64,000 nucleotides of DNA from Trichomonas vaginalis G3 (GCF_026262505.1 NC_067203.1:7502001-7566000); one strand, 5' to 3'; positions 38,289-48,272 are shown, numbered from the stretch's first letter. A program made the numbers and translations. Notes: a model not told the origin generated them from the letters alone.

Positions 38289-40229
38289 ATGCCACGTAAG
38301 CTACGTAAGAATATACGTAAGAGGAAGAGAGCATTGAAACATCCAATAGTAAAACTGACACCACAACAACAGTTGCAACAACAAATGATGAATGACCCCA
38401 CTATGTTGCAACAAATGTCAAGCAACCCTATGCTTTTAAACCGAGTTATTGGTGCACAGAGTGGAGGTTTAAGAGCGGCACTTTTAGCGAAAATGGCAGG
38501 CTATGGTGGAGCTGCAGACGGAACAGCTTATAACCCTCAAAGTCAAATGAATTTGAGTTCACTCAAAAATCAAATAACAGATGTCAAAAAGTCAAACATA
38601 GACATACAGAAACAAATAAGTGAAAACGAAAAGAAACTAGAATATGACAGACACACAAAGAAACTCAATGAGTTAAACGTAGAGAAAAAGAAGAAAGAAG
38701 AACAACTGAAAGAACTAAGTACAGAGGAATATGCGAAAAAAGTGTCAGAAAAAGCAGCAGAAGTAGCAAAAATGGAACAAGATGTTATAAATTTGAAAAC
38801 CCATACTACTCAATATAAAGTACTGAAAGATGAAGAAATAAAACAAAAAGCCCTGAAGACATATATGGATAGCGATGAGTATAAAAAAGAAGTTGAAGCA
38901 AATGTAAAGGCAGAAAAACTTTTACAGTTGCAAAACCAAACCGTACAGTATGAAAACTTAGCACAAGAAAGTAAAAATAACGACGCAGCCATGCAAAAGG
39001 CAATGAAAAGCGCAGAATATATAAAAGCTAATAATGACTGGTTAGATGCCCAAGCCAACGCTAAAGCAGCCCAACTTATAGGGTCAATAAGGACAAAAAT
39101 ACAAGCGGATGAAGACAGTTCAAATGAAGCTTTAATGAATGCTGACTTTAAGAACGCCTTCGAAGCTCTTCATAGTAAGGTGAAACTAGTGAACGACTTC
39201 TCATCTGGAAAGAAACTGAAGTCTGAAGGTTTCGACAACGAGTTAAGAGAAGTAGCACAAAATATGACGAAAATAACAGATGCAGCAACGAGACAGGCAG
39301 TTCAAAGTGCCTATGACGCCGTTAGAGCAACTGTTGTGGAAAGTCAAGAAAAAGAGTTACAACAGACCAAAACAGACCTAGTAAATGCTTTCTTAAGAAC
39401 GAAAAGTCAGGTAGGACATTATGCTGCAGATGGAACATATGTGCCAGCTGGTGGAACTTATATACCAGCTGGTGGAACTTATATACCACCAAACCCTCCA
39501 AGAGAAGCACCTGCACCAGGACTACCTAAAACATTTACATCGTCACATGGACACAGACACAGGCATGCACCAAAACCAACACAGCAACCAACACAACAAC
39601 CAACAGTTCAAAATCCAGCACCACAACCAACAGTTCAAAACCCTGCACCACAACCAACAGTTCAAAACACTGCACCACAACCAACAGTTCAAAACACTGC
39701 ACAGCAACCAACAGTTCAAAACCCTGCACAACAACAACCACAAACAGAGCAAGGACATAAAAGAAGTAGAGAACAAGGAAACCAAGAATTCTTAAAAATG
39801 CTTAAGGAAAATTATGGTTACCCAGATACTCTTGACTTTAGTGACAGATATAAAGAAGCTATTAGAAAGTTCAAGGAAGGAAATACTGACCCGAACCTAT
39901 TTAGCTTTATGGTTCAGCACCAAATGGGATATAATTTCAAACCTGGAAAATACAAGCTCGCTAAGGGATATGATTTAATAGCATATCATCCAAATGACAT
40001 GACTGAATTTACTCCAAGATATTTGGTGTCAGAGCTAAACGATAATTCAACTCTCTTCATGAAACGCGTAAAAAATAGAGACGGAACGAAAGAAGAAAGG
40101 TTTATGAGTCCGGATGACTTAGATAGGGAACTTTTAAAAACGGTCTCGGAATATATGAAATGCCAGCAGATGAGGTACAAGAAACTCCACAGGAAGAAGT
40201 TCAGATACAACCAGACATGGAAGAAATAG
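38289..40229 (+). CDS. Large coiled-coil, repeat-bearing element protein (virion-structural candidate)
   Basis: 646 residues from the ATG at 38289, which follows an initiator-like TTCACTTAAA. The N-terminus is very basic (PRKLRKNIRKRKRALKH), then Q-rich. Residues ~90-370 are charged coiled coil. At ~385-400 is a small repeat, GGTYIPAGGTYIP. At ~430-500 is a run of PTVQNPAPQ-type repeats, five or six near-identical units at DNA level. The C-terminal ~130 residues look globular (DTLDFSDRYKEAIRKF). No known domain is recognised. Its first position in the left-to-right cluster leading to the capsid gene suggests a structural or scaffolding role. Confidence 0.65.
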   Translation: MPRKLRKNIRKRKRALKHPIVKLTPQQQLQQQMMNDPTMLQQMSSNPMLLNRVIGAQSGGLRAALLAKMAGYGGAADGTAYNPQSQMNLSSLKNQITDVKKSNIDIQKQISENEKKLEYDRHTKKLNELNVEKKKKEEQLKELSTEEYAKKVSEKAAEVAKMEQDVINLKTHTTQYKVLKDEEIKQKALKTYMDSDEYKKEVEANVKAEKLLQLQNQTVQYENLAQESKNNDAAMQKAMKSAEYIKANNDWLDAQANAKAAQLIGSIRTKIQADEDSSNEALMNADFKNAFEALHSKVKLVNDFSSGKKLKSEGFDNELREVAQNMTKITDAATRQAVQSAYDAVRATVVESQEKELQQTKTDLVNAFLRTKSQVGHYAADGTYVPAGGTYIPAGGTYIPPNPPREAPAPGLPKTFTSSHGHRHRHAPKPTQQPTQQPTVQNPAPQPTVQNPAPQPTVQNTAPQPTVQNTAQQPTVQNPAQQQPQTEQGHKRSREQGNQEFLKMLKENYGYPDTLDFSDRYKEAIRKFKEGNTDPNLFSFMVQHQMGYNFKPGKYKLAKGYDLIAYHPNDMTEFTPRYLVSELNDNSTLFMKRVKNRDGTKEERFMSPDDLDRELLKTVSEYMKCQQMRYKKLHRKKFRYNQTWKK

Positions 40230-41546
40230 TTCAGCAACAACAGCTAGAAGAGCCAGAAGGAAACGAACAAGTCCCTCCTTTGGAAACTAACTTCACAGAA
40301 CTAGATGAAGATTTGGAACAGCCGAAAAATCTTGACCCTCAACAAGAGTATGCGGAGAATATGGAATCTTTCCAAGAGTCTAAGAAAAATTCGGCTGACA
40401 TAGTAGAAGAATATCGAAAAATGTTCGCCGACATACAAAAGACTCCAACATCAGATGAAAATATCCAGCATAGAATGGAAGAACTGAAAGAAAGTGTACG
40501 CAAATACAACAATCCTTTTTACTTACGAGCATATAACGTTCAATCTTTGGATGAACTCGGTGAAAATAAAAGGTTAAATTTCAACAAAACATATAGAAAT
40601 GAAACATTGTTTAAAGTTCATTCAGAACCTAGCCAATATGGAAACAAACCTACTTTTGTTTCTGCAGACGATGGAACTACAATGAGATGGGGTCATAAAG
40701 CTAATCCGGATAGGTGGTTCATAAACTTACAACCACAATTCCAAGAAGTTGTAGACGCAATGGAAGTGAATGGTGAACCAGATGTAGCTGGTATTTTCAG
40801 CGCGGCTTTAATGCCATTGAAAGATATGAAAGATGCAGATATTTTGAACCAGTATGAAATGAACATGGCTGATGGAAATATAACACCTGACGTTCTAGAA
40901 CATTTATCTCAAAGAACTACACAGAACCATAGAGATGGTATATTTGGTGAAGAGTTTAGAAAGAAAGTTAGGGAGAGAGAAGGAAGAGAACCTATTGTAC
41001 ATGACCTTGCAAACGAAAGTTTACAAAATGTCATAAAAACTTACTTTGCAGACAATGAACCGAGAAGGGATGAATATTTAAGAAAACTCAAATGGACAGT
41101 ACCAAATGAAATGTTAGTATTGAAAAACATGTTCCTTGACAAAATAAAACCAACCTACAGAAATAAATGACGCAAGACTGAAACATTGGGTAAAAGCTTT
41201 CCCATTCACAAAAGATATTATTGGTAACATGGAAAGAAAACCAGAATGGCTACAAAAACATATATTTGGAAACGAGCTTATTCCATATGGACAAGCTCTG
41301 TTTGAAGAGCTTGAACCGGAAACTCAGGAAAGAGTCATGCAAACAATACGCGAAGACTCAAATACAAACTATGACAAAATCTTTCTAGGATATAGGTTAC
41401 CTGAGTTGGGCGACCAGAGCCCAAAGGCAAAAAGGACATGGGAAATTTACAACATACTAGGTGAACATGAGGCAAAGATGCAACGACTTGAAGCAGAGGG
41501 CAAGTTACCAAAAGCGACACCAAAGAAGAAGAGTAGAACAAAGTAA
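40160..41546 (+). pseudogene. Unknown element protein, frame broken once near 41160
   Basis: The ATG at 40160 overlaps the previous gene by 70 bp. The first frame (to TGA at 41168-41170) is acidic and Q/E-rich at the start, then globular (NKTYRNETLFKVHSEPSQYG; MRWGHKANPDRWFINLQPQF). A second frame, shifted by one base, is open from just after 41150. It runs on through EWLQKHIFGNELIPYGQALF to a basic end (KATPKKKSRTK) at 41546. The second frame's only ATG (41229) is well inside the open part. I read this as one ~460-residue gene split by a one-base change. No family recognised. Confidence 0.55.
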
Positions 41547-41613
41547 AGCTTGGTCCGAGTGGGTTCTATTATGATATATAAATCCAACTATTCTATATTT
41601 TTACCCATATGAA

Positions 41614-43218
41614 ATGTACGCCGCTCAGAATATAACGCCAACAGTTTTGGATGCCATGAACGGAAATGTTTCCGAATGGTATAACGAATGCGACAATGCC
41701 ATTAGAAGGTCAGAAATAGTTCCTGGAACTTACGAATATACAACTGCTGTTTCTTATGGAAACGTAGGTGAGTTTGGAGAAGGTTCTTCAACAACAGTAG
41801 ATATTGCTTGCGACAGGTTTCATATTATTTCTATTGACAACTCATTCTTATACGTGGAACAAGACATTGAAATAAAACCTTCTGCCAAGTTGTCTGACAA
41901 GAAAGGTTGCAATGGAATTTTCTATGTCGGATACCAATATGCTCCAGAAGTTTTCATGGGATATAAGATATATTCTAACTCTGACTTAGTTCAAACAGTA
42001 ACATGGGCAAACTATGAATGGTTCGCTTTGAGAAACTCAGTACAACCACAAGCTAGAGAACAAACAGACCAGTATGCAAATATTGAGAAAATAAGAAGAC
42101 TTGACCCTAACGTTCCAGGAGTTTATGTTAACCTTTCTGGTTCAGATGGAACTGCTGCCACTAAAGTAAAACTGAAACTTAGAGTTCCTTTGTCATCTTT
42201 CCTCATCTTCAGGTTTTTAAGATACTTGCCAAACTGGGCAGGAAAAATTTCTATCGAACTTACTCCAAGCAAAAATAACTTAGTCATTGCACCAACACAA
42301 GACCCATTCAGCATTACTGTAGCTGGAACTGGTGGAGCCAAGTTCTGTGACTTTTGCAAAGACAAGGTTGACTTAGACTTTGGTTTCTCAAACTTCAACA
42401 ATGAAGTAAACTATTATTTCAATGCTGCTGGAACTGCTTGGGACCCAGTTAAGTTCACATGCGAAAAATTTGAATGCAAGAGAATAGAAAGCAGACTTGC
42501 AGTCTATATGTTGGACCCAGATATTTCAAATGCTTTAGCTGCCAAATATATTGCAGTTCCACTTATGTTCCCTATACACCAAATATCTGTCAAAGACTTT
42601 GCAGGTGAAGTTGGAAACCAAAGTGCTGACCCAGGTGCAAGAACAGATATTGCTTTAACAACTGCAATGAAACATGCAGATACTATGTTTGTACTGTTCA
42701 GACGAACTATAAATGACTATTCTTGTTTCTACAACCCCGGTATTAAATATCATATAAACATAGATGGCAAATATTATCCAAGAGAAGAATATTCTACAGT
42801 TGAGGATATGAGGTCATACAACTTGACATTAGATGCTATGAACTTTAACAACAACTTCACAACGACCATTAACCCTGAAATGCAAAGTTCTATTATGCCA
42901 TATGTGAAAGTATGGACTCATACAGGAGGTCAAAAAACTCAATATACAAATGGAGACCGTTCAAACTTTTGGCTTGGCATTCCATTTGCTGACTCAGAAG
43001 ACTTTATGGGTGGTATTTCAACTGTTGGTACTGTACAAATACAATATACTGGTGACAGAGACGGTCCAGATGAACTGAGAGCAAAGAAGTTTACAAAACC
43101 AATAGCACTTTTCACGGAAGATGCTCTTTTGAAGATTCGTTCGATGAAACCTGCTGGGGCTCCTCAGATTGGCATAACGACAGCTTCCATCGAGCAGATT
43201 TTGGCAGCAGGTCAGTAA
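41614..43218 (+). CDS. Major capsid protein (double jelly-roll candidate)
   Basis: 534 residues, intact, ATG start. The sequence is beta-rich with short loops throughout and no coiled coil. Blocks such as RFHIISIDNSFLYVEQDIEI, KVKLKLRVPLSSFLIFRFL, GKISIELTPSKNNLVI, ECKRIESRLAVYMLDPD and NFWLGIPFADSEDFMGG suit the two jelly-roll layout of Polinton and PLV capsid proteins. Length (500-600) and position just before a penton candidate and ahead of the packaging ATPase also fit. I recognise the pattern of trichomonad Maverick capsids rather than a diagnostic motif, so a structure prediction would settle it. Confidence 0.65.
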   Translation: MYAAQNITPTVLDAMNGNVSEWYNECDNAIRRSEIVPGTYEYTTAVSYGNVGEFGEGSSTTVDIACDRFHIISIDNSFLYVEQDIEIKPSAKLSDKKGCNGIFYVGYQYAPEVFMGYKIYSNSDLVQTVTWANYEWFALRNSVQPQAREQTDQYANIEKIRRLDPNVPGVYVNLSGSDGTAATKVKLKLRVPLSSFLIFRFLRYLPNWAGKISIELTPSKNNLVIAPTQDPFSITVAGTGGAKFCDFCKDKVDLDFGFSNFNNEVNYYFNAAGTAWDPVKFTCEKFECKRIESRLAVYMLDPDISNALAAKYIAVPLMFPIHQISVKDFAGEVGNQSADPGARTDIALTTAMKHADTMFVLFRRTINDYSCFYNPGIKYHINIDGKYYPREEYSTVEDMRSYNLTLDAMNFNNNFTTTINPEMQSSIMPYVKVWTHTGGQKTQYTNGDRSNFWLGIPFADSEDFMGGISTVGTVQIQYTGDRDGPDELRAKKFTKPIALFTEDALLKIRSMKPAGAPQIGITTASIEQILAAGQ

Positions 43219-43531
43219 GTTGTTCTTGAACTGACTTCTCTCCGTCAAATATTGACAGTACGCCAGTTTTGACATAATATTGTAAGATAAACTTACCTTT
43301 AGAAATATCTGTAAGTTTTGAAGTTATATTTTTGTCTGCTTCAAGAACTTTCACCATTTCAGTTATACCAACTTTCTTTGCTTTATGAAAATATTTTGGT
43401 TCAGCAAAGACTGCTATTCTATAACATTTACCATTGTTTGTATAAAGAACTATTCTGTCAATGTATTTGTATTGTTTGTGTGTGTAAACTTTGTTCTGCT
43501 TCAATTCGAAGAGATACTCGAATACGTCCAT
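43112..43531 (-). CDS. Small unknown element protein
   Basis: 139 codons on the minus strand, ATG at 43531. The first ~110 residues look like a real globular protein (YKYIDRIVLYTNNGKCYRIA; KGKFILQYYVKTGVLSIFDG). The last ~35 codons run antisense into the end of the capsid gene (overlap 107 bp) and are probably a read-on after loss of the original stop. It is divergent from the gene at 43550 with only 18 bp between the two start codons. Confidence 0.5.
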   Translation of the reverse strand: MDVFEYLFELKQNKVYTHKQYKYIDRIVLYTNNGKCYRIAVFAEPKYFHKAKKVGITEMVKVLEADKNITSKLTDISKGKFILQYYVKTGVLSIFDGEKSVQEQLTDLLPKSARWKLSLCQSEEPQQVSSNESSKEHLP

Positions 43532-43549
43532 CTTTTTATTCTAAGTAAA
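43532..43549. promoter_or_regulatory. 18-bp bidirectional promoter region
   Basis: CTTTTTATTCTAAGTAAA separates two divergent ATGs. The same arrangement (TTTTTATTCTAGATAAAAT) lies between the divergent genes at 59022/59041, so the sequence probably holds the start signal for both directions. Confidence 0.5.
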
Positions 43550-44130
43550 ATGTCATTTCCGAAAAATAGAAGCGTGAGTGTTTCAAAAGGTTTAATGGCG
43601 GTGGCAGATGTGAAGTTAAATTCACCAACTCAAACAAACAGTCAAAGTGTTGTTGTCAATGTCAAAGACAGAGATGTTGAAGTGGGGAAACCATACGAAG
43701 ACGAAGATGGTATAACAATTGTTCCTGTAAAAGAACAACCAACATATCCTGAAGTTAGCAGAGACTTAAGTTCTGTTGCAGATATTCGAAACGACTACCA
43801 ACAACTTAAAGACAAACTTCAAACTCAGGAGAAGATTTGTCAAGCTTTAGGTATAATGTTAAACTTGGTCGAACACAACCCTGTAAAAGTGAACTCATAT
43901 GTCATTGCACCTCATGAAGTTTTGAAAAACTATTGAAACTTTTGACAGAGGCAGACGATATAAACATCAAAGAAATAGAACCCGACATTAGTTGCTGTGG
44001 TGTTTCATATAATGTCATTGACAAGATATACGTTATGAAAGGAGGTGAAACGTTGAACTTAAAATATAGTTTCCCAGACGTCATAAAAATATTTGACGAC
44101 CACAACATTTCATTAAAATTTATTTGCTAA
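43550..44130 (+). pseudogene. Unknown element protein, frame break near 43920
   Basis: The ATG at 43550 opens 128 codons (SVSVSKGLMAVADVKL; SSVADIRNDYQQLKDKLQTQ) ending HEVLKNY at 43936. A second frame, shifted by one base, is open from 43918 and continues KLLTEADDINIKEIEPDISC to 44130 without its own ATG near the start. The overlap lies in GTTTTGAAAAACTATTG. I take the two as one gene of ~190 residues with a one-base change; a programmed shift is possible. Family unknown. The middle is helical and could form a coiled coil. Confidence 0.5.
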
Positions 44131-44136
44131 GTAAAA

Positions 44137-44367
44137 ATGTCAAAACTTCTTGAAAGATGTTTGAAGAAAAATAATATAGACTTTATTTCATGTAAAGGAC
44201 TTTACACACTTTTGAACGATATGAAAGTCCCTGTTTTGTTTGTTCGTGTAGACAAAGGAAAGTTCTATGTCTTTACAAAATATTTGAACTTCTTAGACAG
44301 AGAACTTCAAGAAACGCCATGTGAAAGTTTAGATGAAGTTCTTCTCCACTTTCAGAAAAACTTTTAA
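44137..44367 (+). CDS. Small unknown element protein (76 aa)
   Basis: ATG at 44137 just after the preceding stop, with the same GTAAAAATG context as other element genes. It is lysine- and leucine-rich (MSKLLERCLKKNNIDFISCK). Nothing recognised. The tight spacing to both neighbours supports it as a real gene. Confidence 0.5.
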   Translation: MSKLLERCLKKNNIDFISCKGLYTLLNDMKVPVLFVRVDKGKFYVFTKYLNFLDRELQETPCESLDEVLLHFQKNF

Positions 44368-44379
44368 ATATATATATAA

Positions 44380-44505
44380 ATGGCAGAAGACATAATGGTT
44401 TATACTATTACGACTAAAAACCCTGAGTCATATAATTCTATAACAACAAACTTACAAAGTCCTCAAGGACGATATTGTAAACTAACTTTAAACAATGACG
44501 ACTAA
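44380..44505 (+). CDS. 41-aa ORF overlapping the penton candidate
   Basis: ATG at 44380 follows TATATATAAA. The frame reads MAEDIMVYTITTKNPESYNS and ends TLNNDD at TAA 44503. The next ATG (44495) overlaps it as ATGACGACTAA, one base out of phase. Its strand-like sequence could be the lost N-terminal strand of the next protein, separated by a one-base change, or a separate small protein. Confidence 0.4.
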   Translation: MAEDIMVYTITTKNPESYNSITTNLQSPQGRYCKLTLNNDD

Positions 44506-45175
44506 AGCCTGTTTTGCTCTTTTGACACCAGAAGACTTTATTGTTGTGAATGGTAAAAAATACTCCTTTGAAGATACTTACTCAGATATACCACCAACAG
44601 GTTTTGTTGACTTATTTAATACTTTAAGGACGGGTGTAACATGTGCTGCAACTAGAGCAGGTTTCATTATGTTTGGATGTCCGACTGAGTTTACTATAAA
44701 CAATATGAGCTATAATACAAAACTTATTTCTGGTTTTTACTACCAACAGTTTCCTATAACAGGAAAAGGTGTCATACAAGGAATGTCTATTCCATTGACA
44801 TTAAGCACACCAATCTTATATATTGTTTCAAACTTAGGTTCAAAGTGTTATTCGAATGTCGACAGAAACTATTATGACCAAAAGATACTTATGCGTATAA
44901 ACAATACTTTCTCTGCTGGTTTGCCTATTGTTCATTCGAATGCAGAATTTTCAACCTTAGTGAACTCAAACACTTTGGCAAGTATAACGTTGACATTAGT
45001 TGACGCAAACTTTGTTCCTGTAAAACTTTTATGTCCTATGTATTTGTCAATGACGGCAGAAAGTTTCGAATTGGAAGATGCAACTGGTGAAAGTATTGTA
45101 TTACAAGAACAACTTCAACAACAAATAGCTCAAGAACAACAAATGCAACAAATGGAACAACAAAGTCAAGAATAA
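44495..45175 (+). CDS. Minor capsid (penton) protein candidate
   Basis: 226 residues, ATG start. A compact beta-rich body (FIVVNGKKYSFEDTYSDIPP; GVIQGMSIPLTLSTPILYIV; SNTLASITLTLVDANFVPVK) is followed by a Q-rich tail (EQLQQQIAQEQQMQQMEQQ). Single jelly-roll penton proteins of Polintons are ~200-260 residues and usually lie close to the major capsid gene, as here (1.3 kb downstream). No diagnostic motif can be seen, so the call rests on size, predicted strands and neighbourhood. The N-terminus may be incomplete (see the overlapping small frame). Confidence 0.45.
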   Translation: MTTKACFALLTPEDFIVVNGKKYSFEDTYSDIPPTGFVDLFNTLRTGVTCAATRAGFIMFGCPTEFTINNMSYNTKLISGFYYQQFPITGKGVIQGMSIPLTLSTPILYIVSNLGSKCYSNVDRNYYDQKILMRINNTFSAGLPIVHSNAEFSTLVNSNTLASITLTLVDANFVPVKLLCPMYLSMTAESFELEDATGESIVLQEQLQQQIAQEQQMQQMEQQSQE

Positions 45176-45202
45176 AAAAAATATTTTTTTATTTTTATAA
45201 AA

Positions 45203-46438
45203 ATGTACAGAATAGATGTTTCAGATTTTTATGACTTCCAAGCATTCAGAAATATGTGTCCATTTCGAGACTATAACAAAGCAGTCGAGAATTTGAAACG
45301 TTTAGTCATTTATGTCGACTCTGCCCCAGAATGTTATGTTATGAAAGAATGGGATGTTGTCTTTAACAAACCAAGAGCAACAATAGTGTCTGAACAAGAA
45401 TGTAGACAGAAACTTAAGAAAATAAAAGTTGTACAAGTTGGCATGAAGATGTTAGATGCTTGGGATATCTTATTGTCAAAGTTAGAAGATTTTTCAGTTC
45501 GAGGTATAAAGTTCTATACACCTTCTCCAAACTTCTATTCTATCTTCACTGGATATAAATACGAACAAGTAGAATGGAAAGAAAATATTATAGAAGCTTG
45601 GTTAGACCATGTCAAAGAAATTATATGCAATGGAAGCGAAAAGGTTTATGAGTATATCTTATGTTGGTTTGCAAACATCTTACAACATCCAAGTGCTAAA
45701 AATGAAACTGCTCTCATTATAATTGGAAAACAAGGAACAGGTAAGAACACATTCTTTACAGATATCTTATGCAAACTGTTAGAAGGTTATTCGAACCCGA
45801 ATATGACAAACATAGAAAACATCTGCGGTAAATTTAACTCCTCAATAGAGAATATGAAACTTATAGTTTGCAATGAACTTCAAAGTATAGATACAACAAA
45901 AGTTTTGAACTCAGATGCTTTGAAGAGTCTTATAACAGACAAAGTTGGAGTTGTTGAAAGAAAATATAAAGACCAAAGAGTTTGTGAAAATGTTGCAAAC
46001 TTCATTATGGTTTCAAACAATACTGTTCCGATGAAGTTAGAAAGTTCTGACAGAAGATATGTAGTTGTCAGAACGTCAGATTCTCATATGCAAGATACAG
46101 AATATTTTGACGACTTAGCAGAAACTTTGACATCTGACTTTTACAACCACTTGTTCTCATATTTTATGACATTAGATATTTCAAAGTTCAATCCAAGACA
46201 AATTCCACATACCGAAGAGAGACAAACATTGTTAGAAGCAAACAAGAGTGTATATGAACTGTTCATAGATGAAACTGACTTTGTGTCATTAGATGAAAGG
46301 TCATTGTACGATTCGTATAAACAATATTGTCAAGAATATGGTTATATGACAGCGTCTAAACGAACATTCTTGGCAAATGTCAAAAGTCTTTTAGACGTAC
46401 AGAATGGTGTATATACAAAGAAAAATTTTTATGAGTAA
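45203..46438 (+). CDS. SF3 helicase (D5-like), replication candidate
   Basis: 411 residues, intact. The N-terminal ~160 residues are the D5N-like lead (NFYSIFTGYKYEQ, VKEIICNGSEKVYEYILCWF). Walker A is GKQGTGKNT (~175-183), the Walker B region IVCNEL (~221-226), motif C NFIMVSNN (~266-273), and RRYVVVR (~284) holds the arginine finger region. The C-terminal part is a winged-helix-like segment (SLDERSLYDSYKQYCQEYGY). SF3 helicases of this kind unwind DNA at viral and plasmid origins. No primase domain is attached. As the element has no visible PolB, this is its main replication protein and would need host or helper polymerase. Confidence 0.85.
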   Translation: MYRIDVSDFYDFQAFRNMCPFRDYNKAVENLKRLVIYVDSAPECYVMKEWDVVFNKPRATIVSEQECRQKLKKIKVVQVGMKMLDAWDILLSKLEDFSVRGIKFYTPSPNFYSIFTGYKYEQVEWKENIIEAWLDHVKEIICNGSEKVYEYILCWFANILQHPSAKNETALIIIGKQGTGKNTFFTDILCKLLEGYSNPNMTNIENICGKFNSSIENMKLIVCNELQSIDTTKVLNSDALKSLITDKVGVVERKYKDQRVCENVANFIMVSNNTVPMKLESSDRRYVVVRTSDSHMQDTEYFDDLAETLTSDFYNHLFSYFMTLDISKFNPRQIPHTEERQTLLEANKSVYELFIDETDFVSLDERSLYDSYKQYCQEYGYMTASKRTFLANVKSLLDVQNGVYTKKNFYE

Positions 46439-46474
46439 ATTTTAAAAAAAATATTTTTTTATCCGATAGAAAAG

Positions 46475-46894
46475 ATGGCAAAATTCATCTCAGTAAACAA
46501 GTACATGTCAGGACTTAAAGAAGAACTAGACCCATTCACATATTTGAATGTTTACTTCTACCATTTTGAAAAGTCTTCATTCAGCAAAGTTTGGAACATC
46601 GAACCAGTTAAGTTTGCTATTGTGACTAAAAATGGTGCGAAATTTGAAGACTTAGACATAGAAGGTTTGTTAGCAGTCAAAGAAAATTTTGACAGAAGGT
46701 TCTCAAACCTTAAAGAAGGCAAAGCATACAAACTTGTTATACCTTATGAACCAAAGAAAGCAGACGACTATGAATATTATGAGTCTAAGATAGTTGAAGT
46801 TCAAGGTAAATTGGGTAAAAAGATTTTAGAGTCTAAGCCAGTGTTTGCTCCTAAAGAGGAAGAGAACATTGACATTGACCCAGAAATGTTCTAA
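46475..46894 (+). CDS. Unknown element protein after the helicase (139 aa)
   Basis: ATG start 36 bp after the helicase stop, with the same A/T-tract spacer (ATATTTTTTTAT). A small strand-rich protein (PVKFAIVTKNGAKFEDLDIE; KAYKLVIPYEPKKADDYEYY) with an acidic tail (EEENIDIDPEMF). A compact beta body with an acidic C-terminus next to a helicase is the pattern of a single-stranded-DNA-binding protein, but I see no definite OB-fold signature, so this is only a guess. Confidence 0.5.
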   Translation: MAKFISVNKYMSGLKEELDPFTYLNVYFYHFEKSSFSKVWNIEPVKFAIVTKNGAKFEDLDIEGLLAVKENFDRRFSNLKEGKAYKLVIPYEPKKADDYEYYESKIVEVQGKLGKKILESKPVFAPKEEENIDIDPEMF

Positions 46895-46910
46895 AAATAA
46901 AATTTTATTT

Positions 46911-47363
46911 TTACATGTCAAATTTCTTTTTCTCTGGAACTGGTTCAGGTTCTTTCTTCTCTTCTTCTACTTTCTTTTCTTTCTTTTCTCTCTTCTTCTT
47001 TTCTGGTGGAGTTATGTCAAATTTGGCGCAACCATATTTATGTAAAAGTTCTTTGTCCTTTAATAGCTCATCTATTCTGTTTTTTATTTCATCTTCAAGA
47101 ACAGCGCATGTGTCTTCTTTGCATTCTAAGAAGTTTTGTTGGACTTCATCTCTCCAAGAGGCGTCATCTCTGTCAACAAGTCTGTCATTGACAAATTTTA
47201 AGACTTCTCTGCTTAATGTTTTATGGTTCTTGTCATATTCCCAGAAACAGAACTTTAGAACAAATTCACCTTTCTTGTTTACACTATGTAAGATTTTATG
47301 GTCGACAGATGTTTTGCTGTCAAAAAGTTTGTCTCGAATATAGATAGCGAAATCGCTAGACAT
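46911..47363 (-). CDS. Unknown element protein with charged tail (150 aa)
   Basis: Minus strand, ATG at 47363, convergent with the previous gene (16 bp between stops). A globular first part (KGEFVLKFCFWEYDKNHKTL) is followed by a helical part with a Cys (DEVQQNFLECKEDTCAVLED). The tail has about 35 residues almost wholly of K, E and P (EKKKREKKEKKVEEEKK). It is divergent from the packaging ATPase with 36 bp between starts. Function unknown. Confidence 0.5.
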   Translation of the reverse strand: MSSDFAIYIRDKLFDSKTSVDHKILHSVNKKGEFVLKFCFWEYDKNHKTLSREVLKFVNDRLVDRDDASWRDEVQQNFLECKEDTCAVLEDEIKNRIDELLKDKELLHKYGCAKFDITPPEKKKREKKEKKVEEEKKEPEPVPEKKKFDM

Positions 47364-47399
47364 TTTCTAAAAGATAAAAATTTTAATTTTTCTAAAAAT

Positions 47400-48272
47400 A
47401 TGTTAGAAAAAAAGTTTGCTGACATTGACAAGAAATTTGAGAATGTTTTAAACAAGAACAAGAGGAAGTTAGAAAATGCTCAGATAAAACCCATACATGA
47501 CAAGTTCTTATTTGCTCAGAATGGTATAACAGGTCTAATTGCACCACCTGGGTCGGGTAAGACTTTCACTTATCTTAAAATGGCTGCACAACAACAAGAA
47601 CTAGATGAGAAGAACCCATTCTATGAGTTAGTTGTTATTTGTAGTACTTCTGGTCAATTTGACCAAACCGTCAATTCGTTCAAAGATATTATAAAGAAGT
47701 CTAAGTTAGTATGTATAAAAGACTCTGAGTTGTTAGATTGGATAAAGAAGTACCAAAGAAGAGTTTTGAAGTATAATGCTATAAATGAGTATATAAATTC
47801 TAAGTTTAAAGACCCAAATGAGGAAATGCAGAGAATATTAGAGAAGAAACACTTCAGAAACAAACAGAAAGAGATAGAATACATTTCGAAGAAATTGCAA
47901 TCTTACGATTGGAAGACTTACCCTCATAGATGTCTTCTTATCTTAGATGACTTTGCTTCTCATCCTTTGCTTAAGAATAGAGAACAAGATATGTGTCGAA
48001 TTCTTAAGAAGCTCAGACACTTTAACATCTCAGTCGTAATATGTGTACAGACAGCAAAGAGTTTAAGTAAGGATGTTAAAAGAATACTTACTGACATTGT
48101 ACTTTTCCCCGGATTGTCCGAAGACGATTTCATGGAACTTATGAAAGAGTCCATGGCAGGTAAGTTTGACAGACATGAACTATGGGAGAAGTACAAAGTC
48201 ATACAAGACCCTCATACTTCTTTCAGAATTCATATCTACGCGAACAAAGTTCAAATTGTAAAAAGTCAATAA
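47400..48272 (+). CDS. Genome-packaging ATPase (FtsK/HerA, A32-like)
   Basis: 290 residues from the ATG at 47400, which follows the element's A/T-rich start spacer. A longer frame to 47298 lacks an ATG and overlaps the divergent gene. Walker A is APPGSGKT (~48-55), a strand follows as ELVVICSTS, Walker B is CLLILDDFA, and after it comes VVICVQTAKSL, the polar sensor position (Q). This order is that of the A32-like packaging ATPases of Polintons, virophages and large DNA viruses. It would pump element DNA into capsids, and with the capsid candidates it indicates virion formation. Confidence 0.85.
   Translation: MLEKKFADIDKKFENVLNKNKRKLENAQIKPIHDKFLFAQNGITGLIAPPGSGKTFTYLKMAAQQQELDEKNPFYELVVICSTSGQFDQTVNSFKDIIKKSKLVCIKDSELLDWIKKYQRRVLKYNAINEYINSKFKDPNEEMQRILEKKHFRNKQKEIEYISKKLQSYDWKTYPHRCLLILDDFASHPLLKNREQDMCRILKKLRHFNISVVICVQTAKSLSKDVKRILTDIVLFPGLSEDDFMELMKESMAGKFDRHELWEKYKVIQDPHTSFRIHIYANKVQIVKSQ

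Noticed and set aside
39322-39795. Alternative-frame repeat proteins over the PTVQNPAPQ region
   Set aside because: Short tandem repeats stay open in several frames; the sense frame continues a 646-codon gene on both sides.
43385-43549. N-terminal extension of the gene at 43550
   Set aside because: It lies antisense to a better gene (43112-43531) and reads hydrophobic noise; the ATG at 43550 has the normal element leader.
45203-46438. PolB or primase function for the helicase gene
   Set aside because: Only SF3 motifs are visible; there is no polymerase DTDS-type motif and too little sequence before the helicase for a primase.
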